Assembly: GCF_013823385.1 (NCBI RefSeq)
Contig: NZ_PNMA01000002.1
Location: forward strand, 124,001-188,000
DNA length: 64,000 nt
Direction: 5' to 3'
From: Hyphomonas sp.
Lineage (GTDB): Bacteria > Pseudomonadota > Alphaproteobacteria > Caulobacterales > Hyphomonadaceae
Shown here piece by piece: positions 34,777-42,704 of this stretch (position 1 is its first letter; every line of letters starts with the position of its first letter). The translations under genes were made by a program, and so were the position numbers. The notes beneath the pieces were generated by a model, which was given only the letters and a program-made list of their open reading frames with translations, was not told the DNA's origin and made no database searches.

Positions 34777-35688
34777 ATGAGCCCCGCCCTTCGCCTTGGT
34801 TTTCCCGCCGCCCTCCTCTCCTACCTGATCTGGGGGAGCCTGCCGCTCTATATCCGCGCCATGCAGCATACCGGCGCGCTGGAGCTGCTCGCCCACCGTG
34901 TCCTCTGGTCGGTGCCCACGGCCATCCTGTTCATCGCGGTCGCCGCCAACTGGCGCGATGTCCGCGCCGCCTTCACGGGAAGTAATCTCAAATGGCTCAC
35001 CGTGTCCGGCCTGCTGATCGGGGCGAACTGGGCGATCTATATCTGGGCGGTCAATGCCGGGCGCACGATGGAAGCCTCGCTGGGCTATTACATCAACCCG
35101 CTGGTCAATGTGCTGTTCGGTATGCTGATCTTCTCGGAAAAGCTGCGCCCGGCCCAATGGGTCGCCGTCGCCATCGCCGCCATCGGGGTGGGCGTGATGA
35201 CCTTCGCCTTCGGCCGCGTGCCCTGGGTGGCGCTGATCCTCTGCATCACCTTTGCCTGCTATTCGGTGATCCGGAAGAAGGTCGCCATCGACAGCCGCGC
35301 CGGTTTCCTGGTCGAGGTGGCGCTGCTCGCGCCCGTTGCCCTCGCCTGGCTCACCTGGTTTGCCACCACCCAGCCCGGCGGCCGCTGGCTCGGGGAAGGG
35401 GGCTCAGACATCCTGCTGCTGATGGCGGCGGGCCCCATCACCGCCATTCCGCTGATCCTCTATGCCCTCGCCGCCAAGCGCCTGCGCTTCTCCACCATCG
35501 GCATGATGCAGTATATCGGCCCCACCATTCAGTTCCTGATCGCGGTGCTCGTCTTCAAGGAAAGCTTCGGGATGACCCACGCCCTCGCCTTCGGCTTCAT
35601 CTGGACGGCGCTGATCGTCTTCACCGCCGACAGCCTGATGGGCGACGCCAAGGCCCGGCGCCTGGCGCGCACGGCCCGGCCCGCCTGA
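34777..35688 (+). CDS. rarD: EamA-family transporter RarD
   Basis: A 303-residue membrane protein with ten predicted segments in two EamA repeats. The start FPAALLSYLIWGSLPLYIRA, LELLAHRVLWSVP, and the RarD-type signature ASLGYYINPLVNVLFGMLIF identify the RarD subgroup. RarD was named for chloramphenicol sensitivity, but the natural substrate is unknown. Isolated gene; the preceding gene ends with a terminator. Confidence 0.92.
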   Translation: MSPALRLGFPAALLSYLIWGSLPLYIRAMQHTGALELLAHRVLWSVPTAILFIAVAANWRDVRAAFTGSNLKWLTVSGLLIGANWAIYIWAVNAGRTMEASLGYYINPLVNVLFGMLIFSEKLRPAQWVAVAIAAIGVGVMTFAFGRVPWVALILCITFACYSVIRKKVAIDSRAGFLVEVALLAPVALAWLTWFATTQPGGRWLGEGGSDILLLMAAGPITAIPLILYALAAKRLRFSTIGMMQYIGPTIQFLIAVLVFKESFGMTHALAFGFIWTALIVFTADSLMGDAKARRLARTARPA

Positions 35689-35696
35689 CGCGGCAC

Positions 35697-35729
35697 AAGA
35701 AAACAGCGGCCTCCCTCGGGAAGCCGCTG
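35697..35729 (-). terminator. Rho-independent terminator of the beta-lactamase-like gene
   Basis: Read on the minus strand: CAGCGGC, TCCC/GGGA inner pairs with a TC loop, then GCCGCTG followed by TTTTCTT. The run of T's is on the minus strand, so it ends the leftward serine hydrolase transcript. It also faces the rarD 3' end. Confidence 0.8.
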
Positions 35730-35803
35730 CAAGGTAAGTGCATGACGGAAATGGAGCCTTCCAGTTCCGAAGCTGCCTCTGCAATGCGTGTGCCAGCTAT
35801 CGC

Positions 35804-36931
35804 TCAGAGACAGCCATAGGCCGCCTCCACCAGCGCCGCCGCGCGCGGATCGCCCACCAGAGAGGACGACTGCCGGTTCATCACATAGGCCGCCGCCAGC
35901 TCCCGCGCGGGGTCCGCAATCGCCATAGACCCGCCCCAGCCCGAATGGCCCAGCGTCTCCGGGTTGGGGCCAAAACTGCCATGGCTGTTGATCATGATGC
36001 CCGCGCCAAACCTGGTATCCATCGGCAGCACCAGGTCCGGCCCGTCCACGCGCGGGCGGATCAGCGCGTCCAGTGTGTCGCGCCGGATCAGCGTCTTGCC
36101 CCCGGCAATCTGCCCGCCGCGCGCATAGGCTTCATAAAGGCTCGCCACCGCCAGGGCCGCGCCATGCCCGTTCGCCGAGGGGATTTCGATCTCGCGCCAG
36201 GCCCGGCCCGCCCGGTCGGGCGAAGACCATTTATAGACAAACGCCGCCTTCCGCTCCGGCGTCAGATTGCCCAGCGGCGCCAGCGCCTTGGGCCGCAGCA
36301 TGTCGCCCACGCGCGGCTCGTCGGCTTCGGGCAGGCCGATCTGGAAATCGATGCCCGCCGGGCCGCAAATGTCTTCCTTCAGGATCGTGCCCACGCTGCG
36401 CCCGGTGATACGCTTGACCACCTCGCCCAGCATGTAGCCCCAGGTCAGCGGGTGATAGCCATGCGCGCTGCCCGGCGGCCACATCGGGGGCAGGGCGGCA
36501 ATCGCGGCGGCGCAGGCGGGCGGGTCGAGCCACAGCGCCGGGTCGATCTCCTTCTCGAAGCCCGGCAGGCCCGCCTGATGGCTCACCATCTGGCCAATCG
36601 TCACCTCGCCTTTGCCTTCGGCGGCAAATTCGGGCCACACATCGGCCACCGGCGTTTCATAGCCTGCGGGCAGGGTCTCCACCGCCATCGCCAGCACCAG
36701 CGCCGAGATGCCCTTGGAGGCAGAATAGATCGGCACAATCGTCGTCTCGTCCCAGACGCGTTCCTTGCCCCGGTCGGCCCAGCCGCCGCGCAGGTCCACC
36801 AGCGTCTCTCCGCCGATGCGCAGGGCAAAGCTCGCCCCATGCTCCTCGCCGCTGGCAAAATTCGCCTCGAAGGCTTCGCGCACCGGCTCGAAACCGGGGG
36901 CCACATGGCCTGAAATGGGCGTATCAGTCAT
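35804..36931 (-). CDS. Serine hydrolase, beta-lactamase/EstB class C-like
   Basis: A 375-residue penicillin-binding/esterase family protein. The catalytic SxxK tetrad is in VPIYSASKGISAL and the tyrosine region is near GYHPLTWGYMLGEVV. The third motif appears as LGHSGWGGS (HSG in place of KTG, typical of the EstB esterase subgroup). It has no signal peptide, so it is probably an intracellular esterase rather than a resistance enzyme. AGGGAG lies upstream of the ATG. Confidence 0.86.
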   Translation of the reverse strand: MTDTPISGHVAPGFEPVREAFEANFASGEEHGASFALRIGGETLVDLRGGWADRGKERVWDETTIVPIYSASKGISALVLAMAVETLPAGYETPVADVWPEFAAEGKGEVTIGQMVSHQAGLPGFEKEIDPALWLDPPACAAAIAALPPMWPPGSAHGYHPLTWGYMLGEVVKRITGRSVGTILKEDICGPAGIDFQIGLPEADEPRVGDMLRPKALAPLGNLTPERKAAFVYKWSSPDRAGRAWREIEIPSANGHGAALAVASLYEAYARGGQIAGGKTLIRRDTLDALIRPRVDGPDLVLPMDTRFGAGIMINSHGSFGPNPETLGHSGWGGSMAIADPARELAAAYVMNRQSSSLVGDPRAAALVEAAYGCL

Positions 36932-37023
36932 TCTTCGGGCTCCCTGTCACATTGATTTCGGCCCGGAAACAGGCCACCCCTTCGACCGCAAGAGACCCCA
37001 TACCGTCAAGGAGGCAAAGCCCC

Positions 37024-37902
37024 ATGTCCACCAAGCACCGTCCGCGCCGTTCCTGCCTCTATATGCCCGGCGCCAATACGCGCGCGCTGGAAAAGGCCCG
37101 GGAAATCCCGGCTGACACGCTGATCCTGGACCTCGAAGACGCCGTCGCCCCCGAAGCCAAGGAAGAGGCCCGCGCCGCCATCCTCGCCGCTGTCGCCCAA
37201 GGCGGCTATGGAAAGCGCGAGATCGTCATCCGCATGAACGGCCTCGACACGCCCTGGGGCCATGATGATCTGAAAGCCATCGCCACCTCCGGCGCCCATG
37301 CCGTGCTCGCGCCCAAGGTCACCGGCCACCGGGACATCGAACGCCTTAACACCCTGCTGCGCGAGGCGGGCGCGCCCGATACAATGGCCCTCTGGGTGAT
37401 GATCGAAACCCCGCTCGCCATCCTCAACATCAAGGATATCGCAGCCGCTGCCATCGGCACACATCTCGCCGCCTTCGTCATGGGCACGAATGATCTGGCC
37501 AAGGAATACCGTGCCCGGATGACGGCTGACCGGCTCGCCTTCCAGACAGCGCTGCAGCTCACCATCGCGGCGGCCCGCGCCTATGGCCTCACCGCGATTG
37601 ATGGGGTCTATAACGACATCAAGAATGAAAGCGGCTTCCGCGACGAGTGCGAGCAGGGCCGTGATCTTGGCTTTGACGGCAAGACGCTGATCCATCCCAG
37701 CCAGGTGGACGAGGCCAACCGCATCTTCGCCCCCAGCCCGCATGATGTCGAACAGGCCAAAGCCGTCATCGAAGCCTTCGCCGATCCCGCCAATGCCGGC
37801 AAGGGCGTGCTGAAGGTGAACGGCAAGATGACCGAACTGCTGCACCTGGAAGAAGCCCGCCGTGTGGTCGAGATGGACGCCGCCATCCGCGCGCTCGCCT
37901 GA
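37024..37902 (+). CDS. CoA ester lyase (malyl-CoA lyase / citrate lyase beta family)
   Basis: A 292-residue HpcH/HpaI-type lyase. MSTKHRPRRSCLYMPGANTR follows AAGGAGG; the open frame upstream to 36952 lacks a ribosome-binding site. Seen: ILDLEDAVAP with the metal-binding acidic residues, VLAPKVTG, MIETPLAI, and GTNDLAKEYR, then KTLIHPSQVDE. It is a plausible L-malyl-CoA/beta-methylmalyl-CoA lyase or malyl-CoA thioesterase of the ethylmalonyl-CoA pathway. The nearby mesaconyl-CoA hydratase supports that, but the exact substrate is not fixed by sequence. Confidence 0.88.
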   Translation: MSTKHRPRRSCLYMPGANTRALEKAREIPADTLILDLEDAVAPEAKEEARAAILAAVAQGGYGKREIVIRMNGLDTPWGHDDLKAIATSGAHAVLAPKVTGHRDIERLNTLLREAGAPDTMALWVMIETPLAILNIKDIAAAAIGTHLAAFVMGTNDLAKEYRARMTADRLAFQTALQLTIAAARAYGLTAIDGVYNDIKNESGFRDECEQGRDLGFDGKTLIHPSQVDEANRIFAPSPHDVEQAKAVIEAFADPANAGKGVLKVNGKMTELLHLEEARRVVEMDAAIRALA

Positions 37903-37954
37903 CGGGGACGGCCGGGGGAGGGGCGCCCATAAGGCCGCTCTGTCCCCCGTTTTC
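37901..37954 (+). terminator. Possible terminator after the CoA ester lyase gene
   Basis: An imperfect stem, ACGGGGACGGCC against GGCCGCTCTGTCCCCCGT, surrounds a 19-base loop. It is followed by TTTTCG. Confidence 0.45.
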
Positions 37955-38044
37955 GTGAGATAAAAGTCCAGCCGTGCCAGGGCGTTATCAGAAAAATGGG
38001 CGCATCTTATCCACCCCCGCCGCGCCCATGGTATTTTCTGCGCC

Positions 38045-38749
38045 ATGGACACCGAAGATCAGATCCCGGAAGAAGATGCCCTGAACTACCTGCTCGGCCG
38101 GGCGCGGTGGTTCATCCTCAATCTGATCGATTTCATTGACACTGCGCTTGCCCGGCTGCCGGCCTCTCCGCCGCGCCAGGCCATCGCCTATCTCACGCGC
38201 CGCGCGCTGCTTCCGGCAGAAGCGGCCCTGCGCCGCGCCATCCTGCTGATCGCCAGCGAGATGGAAATGCCCGTCCCCCGCGCGCCCCGCGCAAAACCCA
38301 CGCGCCCGCCTGCGCCGCCGCTGCGCAGGCAAGCGCCTGCCGACCGCGCGCCCATCTTCCGGATGAGCGAGCCCCCGCCGCGCCCCGCAAAGGCTGAAAG
38401 CATTGTTCCGAAGGCAGACTATCTGCCCGAACACCTTCTGCCCCGTATCTGTATACTGACAGACGACGTTCTGGGCGCGCCGCCTCCGCCGCCCCTGCCT
38501 GCGCCGGCAGCCCGCGATCCGGGCGCCCGCTTCTTCCGGCGGCTCGCCGCCCTGCGCCAGGCCTATGACGATCCCCGGCGCGAAGCCCGCCGCTGGCTGC
38601 GCCGCAATGCGGCCCCCGCCCCGCGCCCCGCGCCGATCATCTCGGAGAAAATCCCCGGCATGCGCCGCGCCCTCGGGCCAGACGCCCAGGCCCTCCTCCG
38701 GGAGCTGACAGAAAAAGCCCTGCGCACCCTCACCCCCAACACCTCCTGA
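38045..38749 (+). CDS. Proline/arginine-rich protein of unknown function
   Basis: A 234-residue protein I do not recognise. The N-terminal 70 residues are hydrophobic and helical (YLLGRARWFILNLIDFIDTA, then a basic helix). Residues 80-130 are rich in Pro, Arg and Ala. PPPPPLPAPAA near residue 150 looks like a flexible linker, and the rest has arginine-rich helices. There is no signal peptide, but the N-terminal helix could associate with membrane. ATG-started, in normal codon use, and ending before a separate small gene; it may be lineage-specific. Confidence 0.5.
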   Translation: MDTEDQIPEEDALNYLLGRARWFILNLIDFIDTALARLPASPPRQAIAYLTRRALLPAEAALRRAILLIASEMEMPVPRAPRAKPTRPPAPPLRRQAPADRAPIFRMSEPPPRPAKAESIVPKADYLPEHLLPRICILTDDVLGAPPPPPLPAPAARDPGARFFRRLAALRQAYDDPRREARRWLRRNAAPAPRPAPIISEKIPGMRRALGPDAQALLRELTEKALRTLTPNTS

Positions 38750-38780
38750 CCTGGCTTTGAATGCCCTAGGCCGTCATCCG

Positions 38781-38803
38781 CCTCCTCTGCTGCGCAGGGG
38801 AGG
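38781..38803. repeat. Short palindrome CCTCCTCTGC-TGC-GCAGGGGAGG
   Basis: A 10-bp stem with one mismatch and a 3-base loop, in the 134-base gap before arsC. Its base composition is like other small palindromes in the window. Confidence 0.5.
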
Positions 38804-38883
38804 ATAAGGGCGTTTCGCCGCCGCCCTCGACACGCCCCCAAAGCCCCCTAAGTCAAAGCCTGAAAAAAGCTCAGGAGGCCCCC

Positions 38884-39231
38884 ATGACCTACATCCTCAT
38901 CCACAATCCCGGCTGCGGCTCGTCGAAGAAGGGGCTGGAGCTTCTGAAAGCCAACGGCGTTGAGCCGCAGATCCGCAAATACATGTCCGCCGCCGAACGC
39001 CTCAGCGTCGAGGAGCTGAAAGACATCGCCAAAAAGATGGGCGCCAAATCCCCGCGCGCCTTCCTGCGGGAGAAGGACGCCGCCGCTGCCGGCCTCCCCG
39101 AAACGGCCTCCGATGAAGCGGTCTATGCCGCCATGGCGGAAAACCCGAAACTCATCCAGCGCCCCATCGGCCTCAACGGCAAGAAGGCCGTCCTCGGCCG
39201 CCCGAATGAAAAACTGCTCGAGATTGTGTAA
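38884..39231 (+). CDS. ArsC/Spx-family arsenate reductase-like protein
   Basis: A 115-residue thioredoxin-fold protein. The single N-terminal cysteine is in IHNPGCGSSKKGLELL (residue 11), and IQRPIGLNGKKAVLGRP carries the arginine and cis-proline region of the ArsC family. The arginines that set true arsenate reductases apart from the YffB/Spx group are not all obvious. No ars operon genes (arsB, arsR, arsH) surround it, so it may be a YffB-like thiol protein. AGGAGG precedes the ATG. Confidence 0.85.
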   Translation: MTYILIHNPGCGSSKKGLELLKANGVEPQIRKYMSAAERLSVEELKDIAKKMGAKSPRAFLREKDAAAAGLPETASDEAVYAAMAENPKLIQRPIGLNGKKAVLGRPNEKLLEIV

Positions 39232-39263
39232 GCGCCAGAAGGGGGCAGCCCCTCTCCTCCGTC

Positions 39264-39343
39264 ATCCCGGAATTTGCGCAGCAAATATCCGGGATCCAGC
39301 CTTGCGCCACTGGATCCCGGTCTTCGCCTGCGGCGAAACCGGG
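39264..39343. repeat. Tandem palindromic element
   Basis: Three overlapping inverted repeats: ATCCCGGA...TCCGGGAT (39264-39295), GGGATCCAG...CTGGATCCC (39291-39318) and CCCGGT...ACCGGG with an inner TTCGCC/GGCGAA (39316-39343). This arrangement resembles REP/BIME-like dispersed elements. Confidence 0.65.
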
Positions 39344-39430
39344 AAGACGGCTGCTTTGGATCAGCCAATCGATCAAATTTCACCGATTGGCTGAAGGGGA
39401 TGTTTGCCGGGAAGTGCCATAACCGGCCCC

Positions 39431-39700
39431 ATGTTGCTTATCGCCCTCTCAACTGCCGGTCTCCTCCTTGCCTTTTCGGCCTTCGCCGCCTTCGGGCTGC
39501 CCTGGCTTGTCATGGGGGGCCGGGCTTTTGAGGAGTTCCCGCAGCGGCGCGATCAGCACGTAATGGCCGGCATGCTGGCCACCGCCGCCCTCTGCCTTGC
39601 CTGCATGCCCCTGCTCGGCTCGGCGCTCACCGCCGCCAGCCCCCAGCTGCAACTCTTCGCCGAGACGGTGCTGGCCGTGCCGGAACGCTTCTGGAGTTAA
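39431..39700 (+). CDS. Small two-helix membrane protein of unknown function
   Basis: An 89-residue protein from the ATG at 39431. Helix one covers residues 1-30 (LLIALSTAGLLLAFSAFAAF), and a second hydrophobic segment is at about 45-68. QRRDQHVM lies between them. No signal cleavage site is clear and I recognise no family. It precedes the mesaconyl-CoA hydratase by 48 bases, so the two may be co-transcribed. Confidence 0.5.
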   Translation: MLLIALSTAGLLLAFSAFAAFGLPWLVMGGRAFEEFPQRRDQHVMAGMLATAALCLACMPLLGSALTAASPQLQLFAETVLAVPERFWS

Positions 39701-39748
39701 CCGCCGGAAGCGGCTAAAGCCTCGCCCATCAGAAGATGAGGGCAAGCC

Positions 39749-40801
39749 ATGGCGACCAGCACGAAATCCAATCCCGGCAACTTCTTTGAAGATTTCAAGC
39801 CCGGCGAAACGCTGATCCACGCCACCCCGCAGACCGTCACCGAGGGCGACATCGCCCTCTATCGCGCGCTGACCGGCAATCGTTACGCCCAGTATTCTTC
39901 CGCCGAATTTGCAAAGGCCGCCGGCCTGCCGGGCCTCTGCGTGGACCCGCTCCACGCCTTCCACATCGTCTTCGGCAAGACCGTGCCGGACATCTCCCTC
40001 AATGCCGTCGCCAATCTCGGCTATGCCGATGGCCGCATCCTGCGCCCGGTCGAGCCCGGCGATACCCTCCGCGCCAGCTCCGAAGTGATCGGCGTGAAGG
40101 AGAATTCCAACGGCAAGACCGGCGTGGTCTGGGTCCGCACCAAGGGCGTCAACCAGCGCGCCGAGGAAGTCATCACCTATGTCCGCTGGGTGATGATCAA
40201 CAAGCGCGATGCCGCCTCGCCCGCCCCGGCAGAAGTCGTGCCCAGCCTGCCCTCTGCCGTCGCCCCGGCAGACCTTACCGGCTTCCCGGAAATGAAGGCC
40301 TGGCCCTTCGCCCAGTCGGGCAGCCGCCATGTCTTCGAGGATTATGAAGTGGGCGAGAAGATCAGCCATGTCGACGGCATGACGGTCGAAGAGGCCGAAC
40401 ACCAGATCGCCACCCGGCTCTACCAGAACACGGCCAAGGTGCATTTCGATGCCCATGGCCAGAAGGCCAGCCGCTTCGGCAAACGCCTCATCTATGGCGG
40501 CGTGGTCATCTCGATTGCCCGCTCGCTGGCCTTCAACGGTCTTGAGAATGCCGGGCAGATCCTCGCCATCAATGCCGGCACCCATGTGAACCCGCTGTTC
40601 GCCGGTGACACGATCTATGCCTGGAGCGAAGTGCTCGCCAAGGCCGAGCTGTCGGAAACCTGCGGCGCCCTGCGCCTGCGCCTCGTCGCGGTGAAGGATG
40701 CAGACCCCGGCGTCTTCATCTACAAGGACGAGACCGGCAAGCACGACCCCCGCGTGCTTCTGGACTTCGACTATTGGGCCGCCATCCCGCGCGCCCGCTA
40801 G
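39749..40801 (+). CDS. mch: Mesaconyl-CoA hydratase (double MaoC domain)
   Basis: A 350-residue protein with two MaoC-like hotdog domains. The first starts at FEDFKPGETLIHATPQTVTE, and the second at FEDYEVGEKISHVDGMTVEE followed by FDAHGQ. Its length and order match mesaconyl-CoA hydratase of Rhodobacter, which converts mesaconyl-CoA to beta-methylmalyl-CoA in the ethylmalonyl-CoA pathway. The product would be cleaved by the lyase at 37.0 kb. Crotonyl-CoA carboxylase/reductase and ethylmalonyl-CoA mutase genes are not in the window. Confidence 0.88.
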   Translation: MATSTKSNPGNFFEDFKPGETLIHATPQTVTEGDIALYRALTGNRYAQYSSAEFAKAAGLPGLCVDPLHAFHIVFGKTVPDISLNAVANLGYADGRILRPVEPGDTLRASSEVIGVKENSNGKTGVVWVRTKGVNQRAEEVITYVRWVMINKRDAASPAPAEVVPSLPSAVAPADLTGFPEMKAWPFAQSGSRHVFEDYEVGEKISHVDGMTVEEAEHQIATRLYQNTAKVHFDAHGQKASRFGKRLIYGGVVISIARSLAFNGLENAGQILAINAGTHVNPLFAGDTIYAWSEVLAKAELSETCGALRLRLVAVKDADPGVFIYKDETGKHDPRVLLDFDYWAAIPRAR

Positions 40802-40832
40802 CGCAAGCGCACCGCCACCCTATATTCGTCCG

Positions 40833-41249
40833 ATGGGCGGCTATCCTCCATATGCGGGCTTCACCGAATTTGCGATTGCGCTCGGCGTGATCCTCTCGGC
40901 CATTGTCAGCCTGCTGGGCACTTCCAGCCGCAAGCGCGTGATCGCCCAGGGCGAGGCGCGCCTGCAGGATCTCTCCGAAATGACGGGGATTCTCGATCCC
41001 AAACAGCTTTTCGCCGTGTTCGGCCCGCCGGATATGGGCCGGGTCTGGCGCAGCGTGACACTGCTGGACATCCGCCGTGCCCGCACGCCCGCCGGCTGGC
41101 TGATGTCGAGTGATCTTGTGGACTATGCCTGCATTCTGGCCGCGTTCATCGGCATGGCCATAAACTACTGGCTTGTTCCACTGCTTTTGCTTGGCGCATT
41201 GGGGGTACAGGCCGCTGGCTGGATTGTGTCGGCCCGTGTTCCGAAATAA
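40833..41249 (+). CDS. Membrane protein of unknown function
   Basis: A 138-residue protein. One hydrophobic segment is near the N-terminus (ALGVILSAIVSLLG) and two near the C-terminus (ACILAAFIGMAINYWLVP, then LLLLGALGVQAAGWIV). Between them lies a cytosolic segment with DPKQLFAVFGPPDMGRVWRS. I recognise no family. The start at 40833 is the first ATG not overlapping mch. Confidence 0.5.
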   Translation: MGGYPPYAGFTEFAIALGVILSAIVSLLGTSSRKRVIAQGEARLQDLSEMTGILDPKQLFAVFGPPDMGRVWRSVTLLDIRRARTPAGWLMSSDLVDYACILAAFIGMAINYWLVPLLLLGALGVQAAGWIVSARVPK

Positions 41250-41302
41250 GGGGCAGGGGGGAGCGCTGTTTCGCGCGTGTGGGGAAATCTAGGAAGCTGC
41301 CC

Positions 41303-42112
41303 ATGAAGCTCTGGAAGATGAACGGCGCCGGCAATGCCTTTGCCATTTTCGATGCCCGCTCGACGGCATTCACGCCCACTGTGGAGCAGATCCGGAAGAT
41401 TGCCGCCGATCTGAAAGCCGATCAGGTGATCGCGATGGAGCGCGACGCCACCAAGGACGTCTTCATGCGCATCTGGAACTCCGATGGCTCGGAAGTCTCC
41501 GCCTGCGGCAACGCCACCCGCTGTGTCGGCCTGCTGATGCTGGACGAGACCGGGAAAGACCGCGTGACGATCCAGACCGAGGCCGACATGCTGCGTGCCT
41601 CCCGCGCCGAAGGCGGCCTGATCACGGTGGACATGGGCTCCCCCCAGATGGGCTGGGAAGATATTCCCCTGTCGGAAAAGATGGATGTGCGCGGGGTGGA
41701 CGTGAAGATCGGACCGATCGACGCGCCGATCCTCTCGCGGCCGGCGGTTGTCTCCATGGGCAATCCCCACGCCGTCTTCTTCGTCAAGGATGTGGACGCC
41801 TATGACATTCCGGCCATCGGCCCGCTGGTGGAATGGCACCCGCTCTTTCCCAAGGGCACAAATGTCGGCTTTGCCCAGGTGATTGACCGGGAAACCATCC
41901 GCCTGCGCGTCTGGGAGCGGGCTGCCGGTCTCACCAAGGCCTGCGGCACCGGCGCCTGCGCCGCCCTCGTCTGCGCCGCCCGCGCCGGGCTGACGGGCCG
42001 CAAGGCCCGGATGATCCTCGATGGCGGCGACCTCTTCATCGAGTGGCGCGAGAGCGACGACCATGTCTACATGACCGGCCCGGTCGAGCTGGAATTTGAA
42101 GCCGAGATCTGA
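41303..42112 (+). CDS. dapF: Diaminopimelate epimerase
   Basis: Converts LL- to meso-diaminopimelate for lysine and peptidoglycan. It is 269 residues from MKLWKMNGAGNAF. The two catalytic cysteines are in SACGNATRCVG and KACGTGACAAL. PHAVFFV and GTNVGFAQV are family segments. The frame is open to 41279, but MKLWKMNGAGN is the family start. dapF followed by mtaB and ftsY is a common alphaproteobacterial order. Confidence 0.96.
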   Translation: MKLWKMNGAGNAFAIFDARSTAFTPTVEQIRKIAADLKADQVIAMERDATKDVFMRIWNSDGSEVSACGNATRCVGLLMLDETGKDRVTIQTEADMLRASRAEGGLITVDMGSPQMGWEDIPLSEKMDVRGVDVKIGPIDAPILSRPAVVSMGNPHAVFFVKDVDAYDIPAIGPLVEWHPLFPKGTNVGFAQVIDRETIRLRVWERAAGLTKACGTGACAALVCAARAGLTGRKARMILDGGDLFIEWRESDDHVYMTGPVELEFEAEI

Positions 42113-42188
42113 TCCCCCGGCTCAGGGGATTGCGCTGGAGGCTCTCCCGCGCTCAATCTGCACGGCACTTATCAGAGGAAACACTCCC

Positions 42189-42647
42189 ATGCGGCCTGCC
42201 TTGACCCTTGCGACCCTCCTTCTCGCGGCGGCGGCCGCCCAGGCCCAATCCATCTCGGTCAACAAGGGGCAGTGGTCCGTCACCCAGGATATGTATTACG
42301 AAGTCAGCGCCGCAGGCGAAGTGATCGACATTCCATCCGAACACTCCGCCATCGAGGAATGCTGGTCGCTGGACGAGGAAGTCCTGATCGACGAAAGCAT
42401 GGTCGAAATGTTCGATGGCTGCGTCTCCACCGGGGCCACCGCAAGGCAGTTCGGCCTGGAAATCGGCCTCGCCTGCAATTTTGACGGCATCAATGTCGAT
42501 GGCGCCGCGCTGTTCGCAGTCTCCCATGGCCGGGACAGCTTTGCCGCCCAGATTTACCTTGCCAGCCCCAGCGGCGATGAAATCGATTTTCAGAGCCACA
42601 TCCTGATGATCGGCCACCGCACCGGCACCTGCAAAGCCCCCGGCTGA
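42189..42647 (+). CDS. Secreted DUF3617-like protein
   Basis: A 152-residue exported protein. Signal peptide MRPALTLATLLLAAAAAQAQ is followed by GQWSVTQDMYYEV and a cysteine-containing body (EECWSLDEE, FDGCVSTG, LACNFDGI, GTCKAPG) with four cysteines, likely two disulfides. The arrangement (W-S-V..., paired cysteines, C-terminal G-x-C) recalls DUF3617 proteins, which are uncharacterised. It sits between dapF and mtaB, where such genes are not usual. Confidence 0.6.
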   Translation: MRPALTLATLLLAAAAAQAQSISVNKGQWSVTQDMYYEVSAAGEVIDIPSEHSAIEECWSLDEEVLIDESMVEMFDGCVSTGATARQFGLEIGLACNFDGINVDGAALFAVSHGRDSFAAQIYLASPSGDEIDFQSHILMIGHRTGTCKAPG

Positions 42648-42704
42648 CGCTCAGCAGGCCTATCTGCTTGCAATTTGGCCCCATCGGCGCGATCTGACGG
42701 GCTC

